Shown: positions 1 through 13,172 of the stretch, piece after piece | How the letters are laid out: every line of letters starts with the position of its first letter | How positions within the stretch are numbered: position 1 is the stretch's first letter | Origin: Setophaga petechia | Taxonomy: Eukaryota; Chordata; Aves; Passeriformes; Parulidae | Length of the DNA: 64,000 bases | Assembly (NCBI GenBank): GCA_024362935.1 | Contig: JANCRA010000019.1 | Coordinates: 6,816,501-6,880,500 of the forward strand | Direction of reading: 5' to 3' | Program-made: the position numbers and the translations under genes | The notes under the pieces: generated by a model | Seen by the model: only the letters and a program-made list of their open reading frames with translations | Databases searched by the model: none | Told to the model about the DNA's origin: nothing

Positions 1-1468
1 TTACTTGAGAAGTAGGTTAGTTTGTTTGTGAAATGGGGGAAAGACAATACAGATGGGGGATTTTTTTTCCATTCAAGCTGAATATATGCCCATAATTTAC
101 TGCTGCTTTAATCCCAAAATCTCCAGGTTACTCCAATAACACTACTTTTAGAGGGGAATATTATGCAGCATAAGCAAAGATATGACTTGGCAGAGCAAAG
201 CAAAGATATTTTCTTAAGCCAATGGAAAAGAAGGAAACTATATTGTCACATAAGGAAACTATATTGTCACATCAGTGTTTCAATCCTGGTGTTCACATTT
301 ACTTGGTTAATGGAAGTCAGGTTGATGTAACAAGTATACCAACACCAATAACATGTGTAAAACCCACAGATTCTGTCTCAAACAACCTTTAGGAAATTTC
401 AGTGTGTATTTAATGTTCAGGAAATCCTGAGTAGCAGTTTCTTTCTTTTAGAAATCTTTGGCTAAATCATGACAATGCTGTGACCATAACATAAAATTTT
501 CTTACATAAAAGCACAAAGAGCCAAAAGCTGATAGAGGAGAAGAGGTAATTCTGACCTCTAAAATGAGAAGAGTGCTTTTTGTTAATAAAAGTATAGAAT
601 GAGTGGATAATATACTACTGTTTTTAAGAGAATGAAGATAATTTTTATCCAATGTAAATAGCTTTTTGGATGTAAATCGTGGAGAGGAATAGGCTGTTAC
701 CAATCTTTTATGAATAGAATTATTATTTGAGAAATAACATAATAACATACTCTTCCTTTTCTAAAAGTACATTATAAATTATCTAAAATTATTTATGCTT
801 GCTTGAAATAGTGATTAAACTTCAAATGAACCCTAGATAAGTGAAGGTTCATTTAAAGTTTTGAACATAGGGTTGCATAGAATAGTTTTTATAAGTAAGA
901 ACACACTTAATATTTGAAAGGGCAAATGAATGCAAATCATAGTTAGAAAGCAAATATAGCATCAGTGACTTCTGAAGTTTTGCAGAAGCTCTGCCAACCC
1001 TTGGGAGTTATTCTTTGAGGTCTCCAAAATTTTGAATCCTTCATGTTGACATATTAGGGTTTATCTGTGCAGAATTATGAAAGTTTTCTGACTTGTAGTC
1101 AGAGGATGTAATTTTGTTTATAGGGTGTAATTTTGTATTGCTCATTTCTCTCATGAAAAATCCTCACCAACTTTTTTACTCTTGAAACTTTGAAGAGTTC
1201 AAATACCTTTCAAATCATTCTCCTGTCAAGCATTGTGATTCCATTAGGCTGTGATCTGGTCAAACTGGGGTTCAGACAGTAATCTGCTTAGTCAAAACAG
1301 AAGAAATGTGTTTTCTGAATCCTATAACCTCAAACCTGCCAATCAAATATTATGCATTGTTCCTGAGCACTCAGATACTAAAATAGTTCAGATAAATCTA
1401 GAATCAATTGCAAAGATAAAGATGTAATTCTATGTAGTTTTATACTGTACTGTTCTGACTTTATTCAG
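1..1468 (+). other. Intron (3' part), no gene seen
   Basis: AT-rich intron ending in a T-rich tract and AG at 1467-1468. The exon that should carry the first half of PLAT A is not in this stretch and must lie before the window. A 21 bp exact tandem duplication sits at 231-272; I see nothing else. Confidence 0.75.
231..272. repeat. 21 bp exact tandem duplication
   Basis: The 21-base unit beginning AAGGAAACTATATTG occupies 231-251 and is repeated without change at 252-272. It looks like a recent local duplication inside an intron. Confidence 0.9.
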
Positions 1469-1558
1469 GTTAAAATAAACAGCATTGGCAATATCTACAA
1501 GATAAGAATTGAACTTGATGGATTACCAAATGAACAACCCGAATGGAACTTAGAGAGG
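1469..1558 (+). CDS. Exon 1 of the visible set: PLAT A, middle strands
   Basis: Ninety bases, codons 1-30 of the visible frame, phase 0 at both ends. Acceptor is ttattcag, donor GTGAGA. It encodes the second-half strands of a PLAT domain: a short lead, then N-I-Y-K-I-R-I-E-L-D-G, then P-E-W-N-L-E-R, which is the conserved Trp before the next strand. The first half of this domain is upstream of the window. The intron after E-R falls at a place not split in any other PLAT copy of this array. The exon is called from its domain match and splice sites, as it is too short to stand out as an open frame. Confidence 0.88.
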
Positions 1559-3494
1559 GTGAGAATTTTATGGTGATTTTGTTCCCATTTTATTAAATTT
1601 ATGTGAAATAAAGGCCCATCTTTTCATAAAGACATAGGCTTATGAAACAATAAATGCTGATTGGGATAAGTTGTTACTGAATTGTGTTCTTAGATTGCTG
1701 TAGAGATGACAAAAACACTGATACAGTTCTCTCCTAAGGGATAGAAATATGAAGGATTACTTTGCAATTATTCCTAATTCCTGCAGACAGCAATTTTATT
1801 GTATTGATGCATTTGACCAACTTTTGCTTAATGAAAATTTACCATACTCTTTAGTGTTTCTATACTCTTCAGAATGTTAGGGATATTATAGCTTTAAATT
1901 CCAGCTCTGAAAATTTGAAAATGATGGAGCATCAATCATTCCATGACAACAACTTGCCAGGAATGAATAAAGTTTGCTGAAAGGTAAACAAAGTAAGTTA
2001 TAACAGGGCCCACCATTTCTCATAATTATGAATATTTTCAGGGGAAAAGAGCTGCTGGTCTTTTTTTTAATTTGGTGAGCAAATTCTTATTTGTTTTGTT
2101 TTAATTCTATATTTCTCTTGATATTTAGGGATGTTCACCAGACAAAATTTGTTCTAAATGCTTCCTAAGGCTGACACCCATGTAAAACGTATTTTAGAAC
2201 TGGGATAAGAATTTTTTGTCTGTTTCTTGTGTTGAATTTGTAAAGGAATCAAGTTTATTCAAATGAAAAAGAATAATCTTAAAAAGCTTGATTTAAACAA
2301 TCAGAATTAGGCAATAATAGCAGATTTTTACATTAGCCCAAAGGTCTTAACTGAGACTGTATAAAACAGAATGTGAGCATAAATATTTCACTTTCCAGCC
2401 TGCTGGTTACTAAATATTTCTTTAATATTTTGCTCCAAATTTCATAGGGTAAGCCAGGGATTTCAAAACCTTCATTTCAGATCAAAAAATAAATCATGTT
2501 GAAAGCTGTGTTTTTCTGAAAAATGAGTTAATATATGCAATTGTTATGAATCAGCAGGAGGGCACTGCCAGTAAATATTAGAGATTTTGAATCAGTGCTG
2601 CCAAAGTATTTCACGTTAGAATAAATACATGCTTTGCTGTTGAAAGCAGTGTTCATTTTACTTTAAATAATATTTTATTGGAAAAGCGAGATAAAAACAT
2701 CTATTGCCCTGATTTCCTAAGTGTTAGAATTTGGATGTGAGTACTTGTTCTCATAATTTTGTTTGCAAGGCTTATGCATATTATATGCACACTCAGAAAC
2801 ACAACTGCAGAAAGATAATTTTTGATTTCCTTTTGTTAGTCAAGACCTCTGGAAAACCCCTGTAGTAAGTATTGTAATTCAAGACCAAGAAAACTACTTT
2901 CATATAAGATTATAAAGAGTGCTGTAATTATAGGAAACAAGTAAGGCAGCTATCTTACTGTACAGCAGCAAATAACTCTAGAAATTTGAATTCTAACCAT
3001 CTTAAGAATATACAGATGGTGATGGTACCCAGGCTGTTTTTTGTTTTGCTGTAGAAGAGCCAAAGATAATAAAAATGGATTTAATATTCCAATGTATCCT
3101 CTGCTTGTCAAAGTTCAGAAGGATGCAGTTGATGAGTTTCATCCTGTTTTCATTCTAAAATAAAAAAATCTGTGTCCATCTTTCAACATCTTCCAAAAGC
3201 TCAGTGTTATGTAACAGCAGTTCCCAGAAGGTTTTCAGTCTTGAGTCCTCCAGACAGTGTTACATAGAGATGGTTTACTAGCTGCAACCAGACCTGGGGA
3301 CATTTCAAATGGCAAACCCACAAATTAAAACTACAGATTTATTTGTTACATTCTAGTGGTCAAAACAAAAATATTTTCACACTGAAATTTTGTATGCCAT
3401 ATTTACTGATTGTGTTACTTTTTTCTGAGATAGAAAAAAACATGAGAAACAAAGCACTGAAACAGAGTTATATTTGGAATTGCTTCTCGTTCAG
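1559..3494 (+). other. Intron 1, nothing recognised
   Basis: AT-rich sequence of about 1.9 kb with no open frame, recognisable repeat family or RNA gene. It ends at ttcag just before 3495. Confidence 0.7.
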
Positions 3495-3627
3495 GTGTTA
3501 CTGCAGCATCTAAGGAGCAAGAAAACACTGAATTTTCCAGCAAACATATGGCTATCTAAGAATTGTGATGATAGAGAACTTCTGTGTGAACTTCCAGTAG
3601 TGGAAGCTGGAAAACCTATCTATCCAA
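3495..3627 (+). CDS. Exon 2: C-terminal end of PLAT A and linker
   Basis: 133 bp, phase 0 in and phase 1 out; acceptor cgttcag, donor GTATGT. Codons 31-75 continue exon 1 with V-L-L-Q-H-L, then N-F-P-A-N-I-W-L-S, the position where PLAT copies usually have F-x-C-x-x-W-L; here the Cys is replaced by Ala. D-D-R-E-L-L-C-E-L-P follows, the typical acidic turn and last strand, and a short linker E-A-G-K-P-I-Y-P leads into PLAT B. An upstream in-frame ATG near 3474 lies in the intron and is not taken as a start. Confidence 0.92.
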
Positions 3628-3842
3628 GTATGTGTGTATACAGTTATTCATATACTGGCTACCTCTTTTCCAGTGTTAATACCAACCAATTTGTGGTCCT
3701 AGCAATCTTAAAAGCAAATAGTCTGACTGATTTATGGAGAGTATCTTCCAGAAAACTAATTGCAGGTCATTGTTTGCATTAAACTAAAATTAGTTGTGAT
3801 TACATATAACTTGAATTTTCTTCTTTTGGTTATTTCTGGAAG

Positions 3843-3994
3843 TTGTTTTATACCGTGTTTATGTCCACACTGGTGACTTGGAGCAAGCTGATACAGACTG
3901 TGCAGTTTATTTGTGTATCTATGGAAAAAGAGGAGATTCTGGTCTAAGACTTCTGCATAAAACTGGTGCACCAGTGCCATTTCAGAGAGGAATG
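3843..3994 (+). CDS. Exon 3: first half of PLAT B
   Basis: 152 bp, phase 1 in and 0 out; acceptor tctggaag (a poor pyrimidine tract next to the AG), donor GTAAGT. Codons 75-125 read V-L-Y-R-V-Y-V-H-T-G-D, then D-T-D-C-A-V-Y-L-C-I-Y-G-K-R-G-D-S-G, the classic PLAT opening strand, T-G-D turn and Y-G-x-x-G-D-S-G hairpin, and finish with P-F-Q-R-G-M before the phase-0 break. The usual A-G-T-D is changed to A-D-T-D. Intron 2 before it is only 215 bp. Confidence 0.95.
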
Positions 3995-6287
3995 GTAAGT
4001 CTGAAAAAAAAATTGCCTAGCCTTGTGAATATAGTTGAGTAATTGTACACAGGTTATACAGGTTCCTAATAATAGTAATAAAGCAAACCACATAAGTTTA
4101 GCTAAATAACTTTTAAGAACTAAGGAAAATATTTTTCTACTGACCCAGGATTTAATAGGATGAGTGAAAACATAGTCAGGAAAAGGGAAAGAAAAATTGT
4201 TTGAGGGCCTCACCCTGAGATGAGGTGAGAAGAGTTGCCTATGAATTTAAAACATATCCTTTCAATGTATGGTGAGTTACAGATGGCTCCAAAAGAGTGT
4301 ACAGAAATTATTCCATGATTTCAGATCTTAGTAGGTCTGTTTGTTATGTATTTTAATGTATAATAGTAAAGTATTGTGATTAATACAGGACCAACTTAAA
4401 GTAATTTTTCTTTCAATTTATTACCTCCTAACTCTTTCAAAGGTAAAATATACATCATTCTGATTTTCTGCAATATGGTTAGATTTCAGGAACTACTGAA
4501 TTTACTGTTAACTCTGCCACTAGCCTTCTTGTGACCTTCTATTGAGACTGTTTCTTCCTTTGTGGTCTATTGAGGATTAACACTTGTATGTATAACTGGT
4601 GGTATCAAGCTGTTAGTGGAACATTTAATTACTAAATGAAAAGCAGTATCTAAAGTGCTAAAGATATCCATAACTCACTGGGAAACTTTAAATGTATCTA
4701 TACTATTTTAAAATAGATATTTTATGCTGCTAGTAATGTATTAGAGATAAAGTTCTATTCAAATTAAAATTCAGAATTTAAGTGGAATTTTCTGGGGGGC
4801 ATTATTCCAGCCAGATTGATAGTCAATTCAGCCTATTATTTACACAGGGGCTGAGGGTACTGGTTCAAAGGGCACCTTGTTATGGAAATGGGTGAATAAG
4901 ACAGTGGATTGTTTGGAGCAGCAGAGCAGGGACTGGGATATATCATTTTTGGCAGAGATAGTGGAATGCCGACTTGAACAACTTGATTTCATCCCTGCCA
5001 CAGATATTCTGCATTATATTGGGCAAATTGCTTAAAATAAAACTTTTCTGAGTGACCACATTTTTCATGCTTATGTATTGCTGCATAACCAGTTTAACTT
5101 CTCTGAACAACCATAGCTGTAACTGAGTTCAAATAGAATTCTGCTCTGCACACCTAGTAAGCTCTTTGAAATGCTAAATATTTCAGTAAATTAACCCCTC
5201 TGTTTCTCAGTTGAGCACCCACACCGCTCTGCATCTTTGACAGCTTTTGCCAGCAAACTCTGGGTTTTAACTACATAGGTAAATTGAAATATTATGCAGA
5301 TGGCCTTTTAAAAAAGAGATGAGCAGTTGCAGAAAACCAGGGTGCTGTGGGAGAAGTGCAAAGGTGAAGTCACTGGGGAAATCAGTTTCTATTTCACTGA
5401 GCTCTTTGGGTGATTGCAGTAAATAATGCATAGAGACATAAAGATAATGAAGACAAAAGGAGATACTGAAAAATCTGTCGTCCTCCTGAGCACACTTTGA
5501 GGCAGGAATCTTTCAGAGAGACTAGCTTGTGATCATATATTATCTATACACAAGGGATAAGTAATCTTGCACAGGCAGTCTCAATTCTGCCATTTGCTGA
5601 GGACTGAGAACTTTACAGATATGAATTTTCCAGTGTATTTCTTTCCTTTATTTTCTTTGTACTGAGAAGAATGATCTGGACCATTATATTTAGAGACAGA
5701 AAGCTGTGTGCTTTTTCCTGGGACAGAAAATTATCAACCCGAACCTGATCAGCTTCATGCTGCTATGAAAACAACCTTTTCCAACTATAAGCACTAGCCT
5801 AAGTGAATAACAAGAGGGAAAATGGCATGTCAGATTTCAGTTTCTTTCAGTAAAATAAAATGTAAGTAGAGGAGGTGAAACCAAAAAGAGAAAATTATGA
5901 GAAGGTCCAATTTAAAGTAATATCAACAAAGGAAATAACAGCTTTAAGTGTTTCTTACCTAGAGAAGAGTAATGTAAATGCCAAGGCATTGAAACAATAC
6001 TAAAGGATTGTGTGCAGCATTTTGGATGATGGCTGTAAAAGCCCAATATTTTGGGGGATTATTACGGTATCCTGGTTTTGGCTGTGCTTTCTTATTTACT
6101 GTGACACTTCATCAAAAGACTTTCAACTCTTCAGATCCAAACTCTTTGAATACAGTCCAACTGTCATTGAAAAACCAGTTGAAATCTTTGTACATTGTGG
6201 GAATTGATCAGGCTCTTAACACACTTCAGGGTTTTGGACTGCCTCATGGGTGGCAAATTGCAGAGTGCTGTCTCCTGTGTCTCCCAG
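3995..6287 (+). other. Intron 3, nothing recognised
   Basis: About 2.3 kb of AT-rich sequence. I find no further exon, repeat family or RNA gene. Open frames just before exon 4 are read-through of the intron in neighbouring frames. Confidence 0.7.
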
Positions 6288-6442
6288 GTCGGTGATTTTG
6301 CAGTGGAAGCTGTATCCCTCGGGAAGCTGCAGAAGGTGCTGTTGCGCTGTGAGGCCAGTACCCAGTCCCAGCACTGGTACTGTGATAAAGTCGTTGTCAG
6401 AGAAGCTGGGAGCAACTCAGAATATGTTTTCAATTGTGAAAG
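6288..6442 (+). CDS. Exon 4: second half of PLAT B
   Basis: 155 bp, phase 0 in and 2 out; acceptor gtgtctcccag. Codons 126-177 give G-D-F-A-V-E-A-V-S-L-G-K-L-Q-K-V-L-L-R, then S-Q-H-W-Y-C-D-K-V-V-V-R-E and E-Y-V-F-N-C-E-R. These are the L-G-x-L-x-K-V strand, the buried Trp and the F-x-C-x-R segment. The donor GTAGTT is weaker than the others, and reading past it meets TAG at once, so failed splicing would end the protein here. The split inside the R codon before W-L is shared with PLAT D. Confidence 0.94.
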
Positions 6443-8778
6443 GTAGTTTTTACAGCAATATGTTTAAATATTCTTCAATATGGATTGCTACAAGTATTGT
6501 GTCAATTGATGTACTAAATGTGAGTTTTTCAGGCAAAGACATTTTTTGATTATTTCACAGTTACATAAAATCCACAAAATGTGTTATTCCAGAACAGATT
6601 GCTTGAATTAATGTTCTGTATGATCTGTAGCAAAGGTTAAACACTTATATTGAGTCTGTGTTACTAGAATTAAGACTACAGCCTTATCTTACAGGATCAG
6701 TGCTGTAAGTGTGATTTTACCTTTCAGGAAGGAAAGATAAAGCTGCTGAAATATTCTAAATTAAGTGTATTTCTAAATGGGAAAGAAACAAGGTTTTGCA
6801 TCCAAGACTAGCATTCACTCTCTTTACTGCATGGCCAGAGAGACAAATATGATTCCTGGAATTATTTTGTAGGTGCTCCATTTAAGTTATTAAATGAGCA
6901 TCTTAAAAGTCAATTGATAAATACTTCATTTTGCATTTTTGGAAAAATATGGTAATCCCACTTTGGAGTTTCCAGTTTCCCATTTCTCTCATGGGAATAT
7001 GCATGACTCGAGTGAAACAAAGAAAGAGAAGAGTAACAATGTGCCTATGTGACAAGGCACCAGAATAAATAACATTTAATTAATAATATTTAATAAATAC
7101 ACGTTGCCTAGTTATTTTGTCTGGATTTTAATGAATATGTTACATAACCTTGAACAGTTTCTTGCAATTCTTTGTGTCACATCCTCAAAAACAGGAGTAA
7201 AGGATGTTTTCTCACCTTGATTAACTCTCTAAATCTGAGATTTTTCTTCAACCAGTAAGATGCTTATAAATAGTAGTATAAGACTGAGGATTTCTCTGAG
7301 CAGATTTGGATGCAGACCAGCTGTTGTTGCTAGCTGGAGTTGCTACCTTTCTAAAAAAATGTAGGTGAAATCGTCTTTGTGTCATAGCTATTTCTAGTGA
7401 GCAATATGGCTTAGGAATGATAAATGGCAGGGCACTTTGCTGTGTTAATTCCGTGATAATTAACACCAGATGTTTATTATTCTGTGATAGAGAGTGTTAA
7501 AAAGGAACAAGTGTTTCTTTTTTAATGTCTAACTTCTCTAGAAGGAAACCCTTCCACTGAAAAGGGATTAAAATAAGTCAGTGGTGGGGATCAGGTGTAA
7601 CTTCCATGTTTGCCAAAATGTATTTGTGCTCTATTCAAGGAGGGAAAAGGCTTTTACTCTTCAGAAATCTAATTCAGTAATCTTCAGCCTCACATTTGTT
7701 TTATTTTACAGAACTATTTTCTGATCCAGGACATGAAAAAAGTTCTGTCTTTGTTCTCATTTAACCAAAGGAACATAAGCATTTTATCTATCTTAAAACC
7801 TGATATTAGTTTCTGAACATCTAACACCTTCTGCTCGATTTCAATTATACAGTATTTACTAGTTACTGATACCTTTTAGCATCTGGGATTTCAGAAGATA
7901 TCTGTGCCATCAGTTTTTAGCAGAAGTAATAGAAATAAGTAGTTTAGTAAGAGAAAATTTATTTCTTAAGGAGTAGCTCTAATATGAATTGGCCAAGTAC
8001 TGTTTTCAGGACAAAAAAATTGGAAACTTCTTAAGTTGCTCTGGGCTTTTCTTGCCCAGCTTGTACTGGAATCCCAATAGGCTTCATAGGAGACTGAGTG
8101 ATTTAGGTCATTCCTGGAGAGTCCATGGAAGTGGACTGAGAAAATAAAAATCCAGAGCCCAGAAGATTGCTGCATTCCTTTTCTGTTAAAAAAGAGCTGA
8201 TTTTTTACCAAGCAAGAGGAAGTAAAAGCTGTTGGTAATCCATGTTCTCAAGGAAAAGTTTTCAAAATTTTACATAGCCTAGGGTAACATGACTAGGAAA
8301 CCTAAAGAAAGTTTTCCTTGATTTGTCCTTTTTTGAGACTCATTTACCTGTCCTCAATTTATAGGAGGAATAAGAAAGAGAATTGTTTGGTTCCATCTTT
8401 GTTTTAACACTGAACTGTAGTTTCAAGAAATACTGTAATAGATGCATACAAATTATACTTACCTCTCAATCCATAGTATTGAAAAAAATGTTCTGTGCTA
8501 TATTCTTCTGTTTAGCTATAGAAACAAGTAAAGTAATGCCATATGACTCTCTTAATCTGATACAAGTGTATTTTTCACCTACATAGCTCTTACTTTTGCA
8601 CAAAACAAGTATCTTTGTGGAGTCAAATAATTTCTACTGTAATACTAAAATTTTAGGAGTAGAGACCCTTTGCTGTTAGGTGTACACAGCATGAAAATAG
8701 GATATGGACCATTGTTATATGGTAATGTAAATAAAAATTGATTCCTGCCTGCTTTCTTATTTTCTTTCTTATTCTTAG
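6443..8778 (+). other. Intron 4, nothing recognised
   Basis: About 2.3 kb, AT-rich, without exons or a recognisable element. A pyrimidine-rich tract leads to the acceptor AG at 8777-8778. Confidence 0.7.
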
Positions 8779-8837
8779 GTGGCTTCCATTTATGTCTCAA
8801 GGTATAATCCGTTCAGAAATTGAGCTGTACCCTCAAG
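8779..8837 (+). CDS. Exon 5: last strand of PLAT B
   Basis: A 59 bp exon, phase 2 in and 1 out, with acceptor ttattcttag and donor GTAATA. It completes the Arg codon and gives W-L-P-F-M-S-Q-G, then I-R-S-E-I-E-L-Y-P-Q. The W-L and the closing E-L-Y-P strand match the ends of PLAT domains. It was found by domain reading and phase, and the join to exon 6 keeps the frame (split codon GAA, Glu). Confidence 0.9.
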
Positions 8838-11800
8838 GTAATATTTATTGTTACTTTATGGAAGTAAGAAAAATAATTAGTAATCCTTTTCCTCTGAAAA
8901 AATCTGGGCAGATTTTACATTCTAAATATCAGAGTTAACTGATTTTGCAGCTTGGTTTGCTGTATTTCTGAGAGAACATGATTTATATAATTGGTATAGG
9001 TGATAATGAGAAAGTAATGAAGGAACAAATGAGAAAGAGTCTTCTTGCATTGGCTAGAAAAACTGAATGTCTTTTTGATCTCTTCTTTCATACCTTTTCT
9101 GTAGTATTAAAGGAAAGATCCTTTATTAATGGATTTTTTTTGCAGACTTTAAAAAAATCAGCAGCTGAAAATGCAAGAAACAAATGGTAAATACTGTTCT
9201 TGTTTTCTGATTTTAATGAAGACTGTTTCTGTTTCAGAACTAATTGCTTTACACATTTGTTGCCACTTGTATTTATTTTAAAACATTAATTATAGCACAC
9301 TATTTGAACATTTCAGTAAACTCTGAACTTCACATTTTAATTTAATAAATAACTTTGCTTATACTTTATTTTTATTTGTCATTTTTCCTTCCATAATGTT
9401 ATTTTTCCTTCTGCTTCTTTGAAAAATTCCTACTCTTCTAGTACTTACTGGTGATCTATCTTAATTTCAGTTTATTATCGTTAACATTTTAAAACATGGT
9501 TTTTTCTCTTGGACTATAGTTTTTCATTTACTGTTTTACTTGTGATTTCATATTTGTTCAGGTTGACTTCTCTGTCCTGGCAAACAGAGCAGATTAAATT
9601 TAATTTCTTAATGACATGTTAGAATTTCTCAGCTATGCTGCAGGTTGAACAATGATCTAGAGGAGTTGAGAGAAAGTTTTAAAATGTTTATTCAAAATTT
9701 GTTATAAAAATCAAAACATCCATGAAGACCCAAATATCTTGTCCTAAACCTTGTTCCTATGGCAAATGGTAATGATAAAATTTTTGCCCAGTTATTTTAG
9801 AAAATACATTAAAATCCTCCCCTGTTATAGGCTTTATTTTGAGTCACAAGTGTCTTTGACCTTCCTGCTTTCTATTCTTTTTCCAGCAGGCAGTAATTTG
9901 CTCTTTGTTCAACATTCTTTGTACTTTATCTGTTCCACACACCTCACTTTTGCATGGCCTGTCCTGAGAGACCTTCCCTTCCATAATTCAAATTCTGCAC
10001 CTACAACTGGGTCTGCGCCATTTAAGCTGTGCAAAAGTCTCAATCAGCCAAAAGTGTGTGGAACAAATACCGTCCTGTTTATTACTTGGTAAAACATGGA
10101 TCAGTGGGAAAGAGACTTGAAATTGTGTATCCTATACCTAGAGGGGCTGCTCCAATTCCTGGTTTAGTGGTTGATCTGTGAGTTTGTTCACTTACCTTTT
10201 TTTCCCATGAGCTTTTGAATATATTGCATTTTCTAACGGTATAATTTCTTTAAAAACCCCATAATTATTTTCATAGGAAGTAGAACTTTCTAGTGTATTG
10301 TAATGTTTCTAATAATACAGAAAATTGAAAAAAAAAAAAACCCCAAACCAAAATACACATCTAGACAGTCATCTGTGGCAAGTTACCACTTTCTGCTGTC
10401 CCCAGAACCCCAGGTGTTAGGTTGTACCTTTCCTCTGTGTATGCTAAATGACAGTGATGTCATAACACCTTTATCAGTATTCTTCTCCCCTCAAAGTGTG
10501 TTCCTCTTCAGTCATTAAGGAGCTACTGATACTCTACCTCATCAGCACAACCCAGCTTCTTATGCCAATAAGAATTATGTTTTTGTAATTCTTTTGCAAT
10601 ACTGTTTCCCTTTTCTATTTGGAAACAGGAAATGCACTGCAATGAGGATTTCTGGCATCAGAGAGATTAGAAATTTAAGGACTCTTCCTATACCCACATG
10701 GTCTTTCCAGCACAAGTCCTTTCTACTTCCAGAAAAAAAGGAACAAGCCTCAAAGTCAATATAGAGGAGTTCAAACCAAAACTCTTTTAAATTATGCTTT
10801 TGGGGAAGTTTGATCGCCTACTTTACCTTCAGAGGGATCGTTGGGTGCAAAATAGTTTATAGATACTAAACTTGGGAGGTTGGAGCTGAATTAGCTAGAA
10901 AATACAGCCTCAATAGTAACAACTGCATAATTTCAGAACCCCCTTGTTTAACAAAAGACAGACTTTGAGAGGATAACCCAATAGAAAAGGCCATCAAAAC
11001 TACTTGAGGCACAATTAGTCACTGAATATGTCGAAAAGAAAATATGTTGTAAAACATGCTTTAAAATGAGTATTTGTTTCTGAATGATGTTTGAAATTTT
11101 AGGAGGAGTAGTGGGTCATGTTTTACCCCTTGTCTGCACCACTTTCATAAACCCATGTAAATGGAATTGTCCTTATTTTCCAGTCAAATGGTTCAAAGGA
11201 ACTTCGTCTTTAAGAAATTAACATTATATTGTTTGAAAATGGACAAGGCTGAATTTTTTGTAAACAAGCTCTTTTTCTATGGGGCAGGGAGCCCTTGTCT
11301 CATGCTCTTTATTTCCACCATCAGTGTACAGAGGCTTTTCACTCTTCTAATTGATGTTTATGATTTTGTTTTCTGGTGCTATGTGTTTTTTATCAAGAAA
11401 GTGAGTCTATAGAGAAAGCTGTGAAGATGCAGATTTTCAAAGGCACAAAAGAGTTTCTTACAAGCTGGAGTCTGACAATTCTTAGTGAAAATTGGATGCT
11501 TCACTTCCTTTATGGAATTGTAGAATAGTTTGGGTTGGAAGAAATCTTTAAAGATACCTAGTAGAGCCCCTGACATGGATGGGGACATCTTCCACTAGAC
11601 CAGGTTTCTCAAAGCCCCATCCAGCCTGGCTTCAAACACTTCCAGAGACGGGACATCCACAACTTTTTTGGGCAATCTGTTCCAGTGTCTTACAATCCTT
11701 ATTAAGAAAAATATATTCTTAATGTGTTTTCTAAATCTACCGTCTTTCACTTTGAAACCATTCCCTCTTGACATATCACTACAGGTCCTTGTAAAATTCT

Positions 11801-13172
11801 TTGATTCTCTTTTAAGTCCCTAAGTATATTGAAAGGCTGTCAATAAGGTCTACCTGCCTGGAATCTTCTGTGCTCCAAGCTGAACAACAACCTTTTGTCA
11901 CAGGAGAGGAGCTCCAGCCCCTAACCATTTTCATGGCCCTCCTCTGTGCCTGTTTGAAAAGTTCCACATCCTTATTTTGTTGGGAAATCCAGAGCTGGAT
12001 GCAGTACTCCAGGTGGGGTGTCATCAGAGTGGAGTGCAGGGGACAATTCCTTCCCTCAGTCTGTGGGCCAGGTTTGATTGGACAGAACAAATGAGCTATT
12101 GCTTCTTTCTGAATTCTCAGCTGTGTATTTAAGTGAATTTAAAATTCTACCACCTTCCCAAACCAGACATCAGCCAGACCTCTAAAGACTTGGAAAACAG
12201 GAAATCAAACTTCCTGCTGCAGTTCAATTTTGTGGGGCAAATTACTGACTGATAATGAGGCTGGCCCAAGACAAATACCTCTGTCAGACAACAGATTTAA
12301 ATCATGCAGGCATTACCAGACAGCTTTCTACTAAGAAAACTGCAGTGGATGCTATGGCATTTATTTATAAGATGACTGGGGGCTGGTATTTCATTTATTG
12401 TTTGCCTTGAACCGAATGAATTTAAGTCGCTGTGTGGAACTTGTTTCACAGACAAAAGCTGCAATCAATGAGGGGTGGAGAAATGTGCAATCCCATCTTT
12501 TCAGATGTAGAAATGCATTTTACAATTATGAATTGTTCTTTTTTTAAAATAAGAATTGTATTATGCTGCTTTTGAATATTTAAATAACATGTACATTTTA
12601 TGGGAGCAGAGATGACATTTTAGTGTCAGGGAGCTTTATATAAAATGATTTTCTAATGAGTCCTAATCTAGTTCAGAGTTTTTACAAAACCTTTTTCTTT
12701 TTCATGCTGATTTCAGTATCATGTCCCAATCCAGGCAAATGGAACCCTGTTGATGTATCACATCGCCCTAAAATGAGAGGAAATTGTACTTAATCAGAAT
12801 GCTTCGACATTTTTCCTGTTGCATTTCTTGGTTATACTGTTACCATAATCCAAATTCTGGAAGGTGGTCTGCCTCTGTGTTGACCCTCAGGGTTATCACT
12901 AGAAGTGACACTTAACTCTGTGTTCATATTTCTGGCTTTAGTGCAGTGTAAACCTCCTCAATCCTTGGTCCATAACTTGCTTAAGATGAGTTGGAATGTT
13001 GTAGCATTTGGCCAATCCTCTGTTCCCTCTCCTGACATCATTACCTTTTGGGTGCAAAGTAGTCACAGTCCTTGGACCAAACTATGCTTCCATTTACATC
13101 TTTCAAGTAAACTGCTTCTTAAAAGTAAGATTTTTAAAAGCATTTAATTTTTTTTTTTTTTTTACTTTACAG
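8838..13172 (+). other. Intron 5, with one CR1 copy
   Basis: About 4.3 kb. It holds an antisense CR1 LINE piece at 11511-12095. The rest is AT-rich and unremarkable. A long T-run (13149-13163) forms the pyrimidine tract of the next acceptor. Confidence 0.7.
11511..12095 (-). mobile_element. CR1 LINE, 5'-truncated 3' end, antisense to the gene
   Basis: Read on the minus strand, 12090 down to 11812 keeps an open stretch with the CR1 ORF2 tail pattern: H-S-T-L-M-T-P-H-L-E-Y-C-I-Q, then Q-R-R-A-M-K-M-V-R-G. Further on, the 3' region has the well-known avian CR1 sequence, seen on the + strand as ggttggaag, ttccactagaccaggtt and agccccatccagcctggc, and ends near the short repeat around 11511-11525. 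It is 5'-truncated, as most CR1 copies are, and has decayed frames. It cannot be active. Confidence 0.93.

Noticed and set aside
11812..12090. Minus-strand open frame of 92 codons as a host gene
   Set aside because: It is the ORF2 tail of an antisense CR1 copy.
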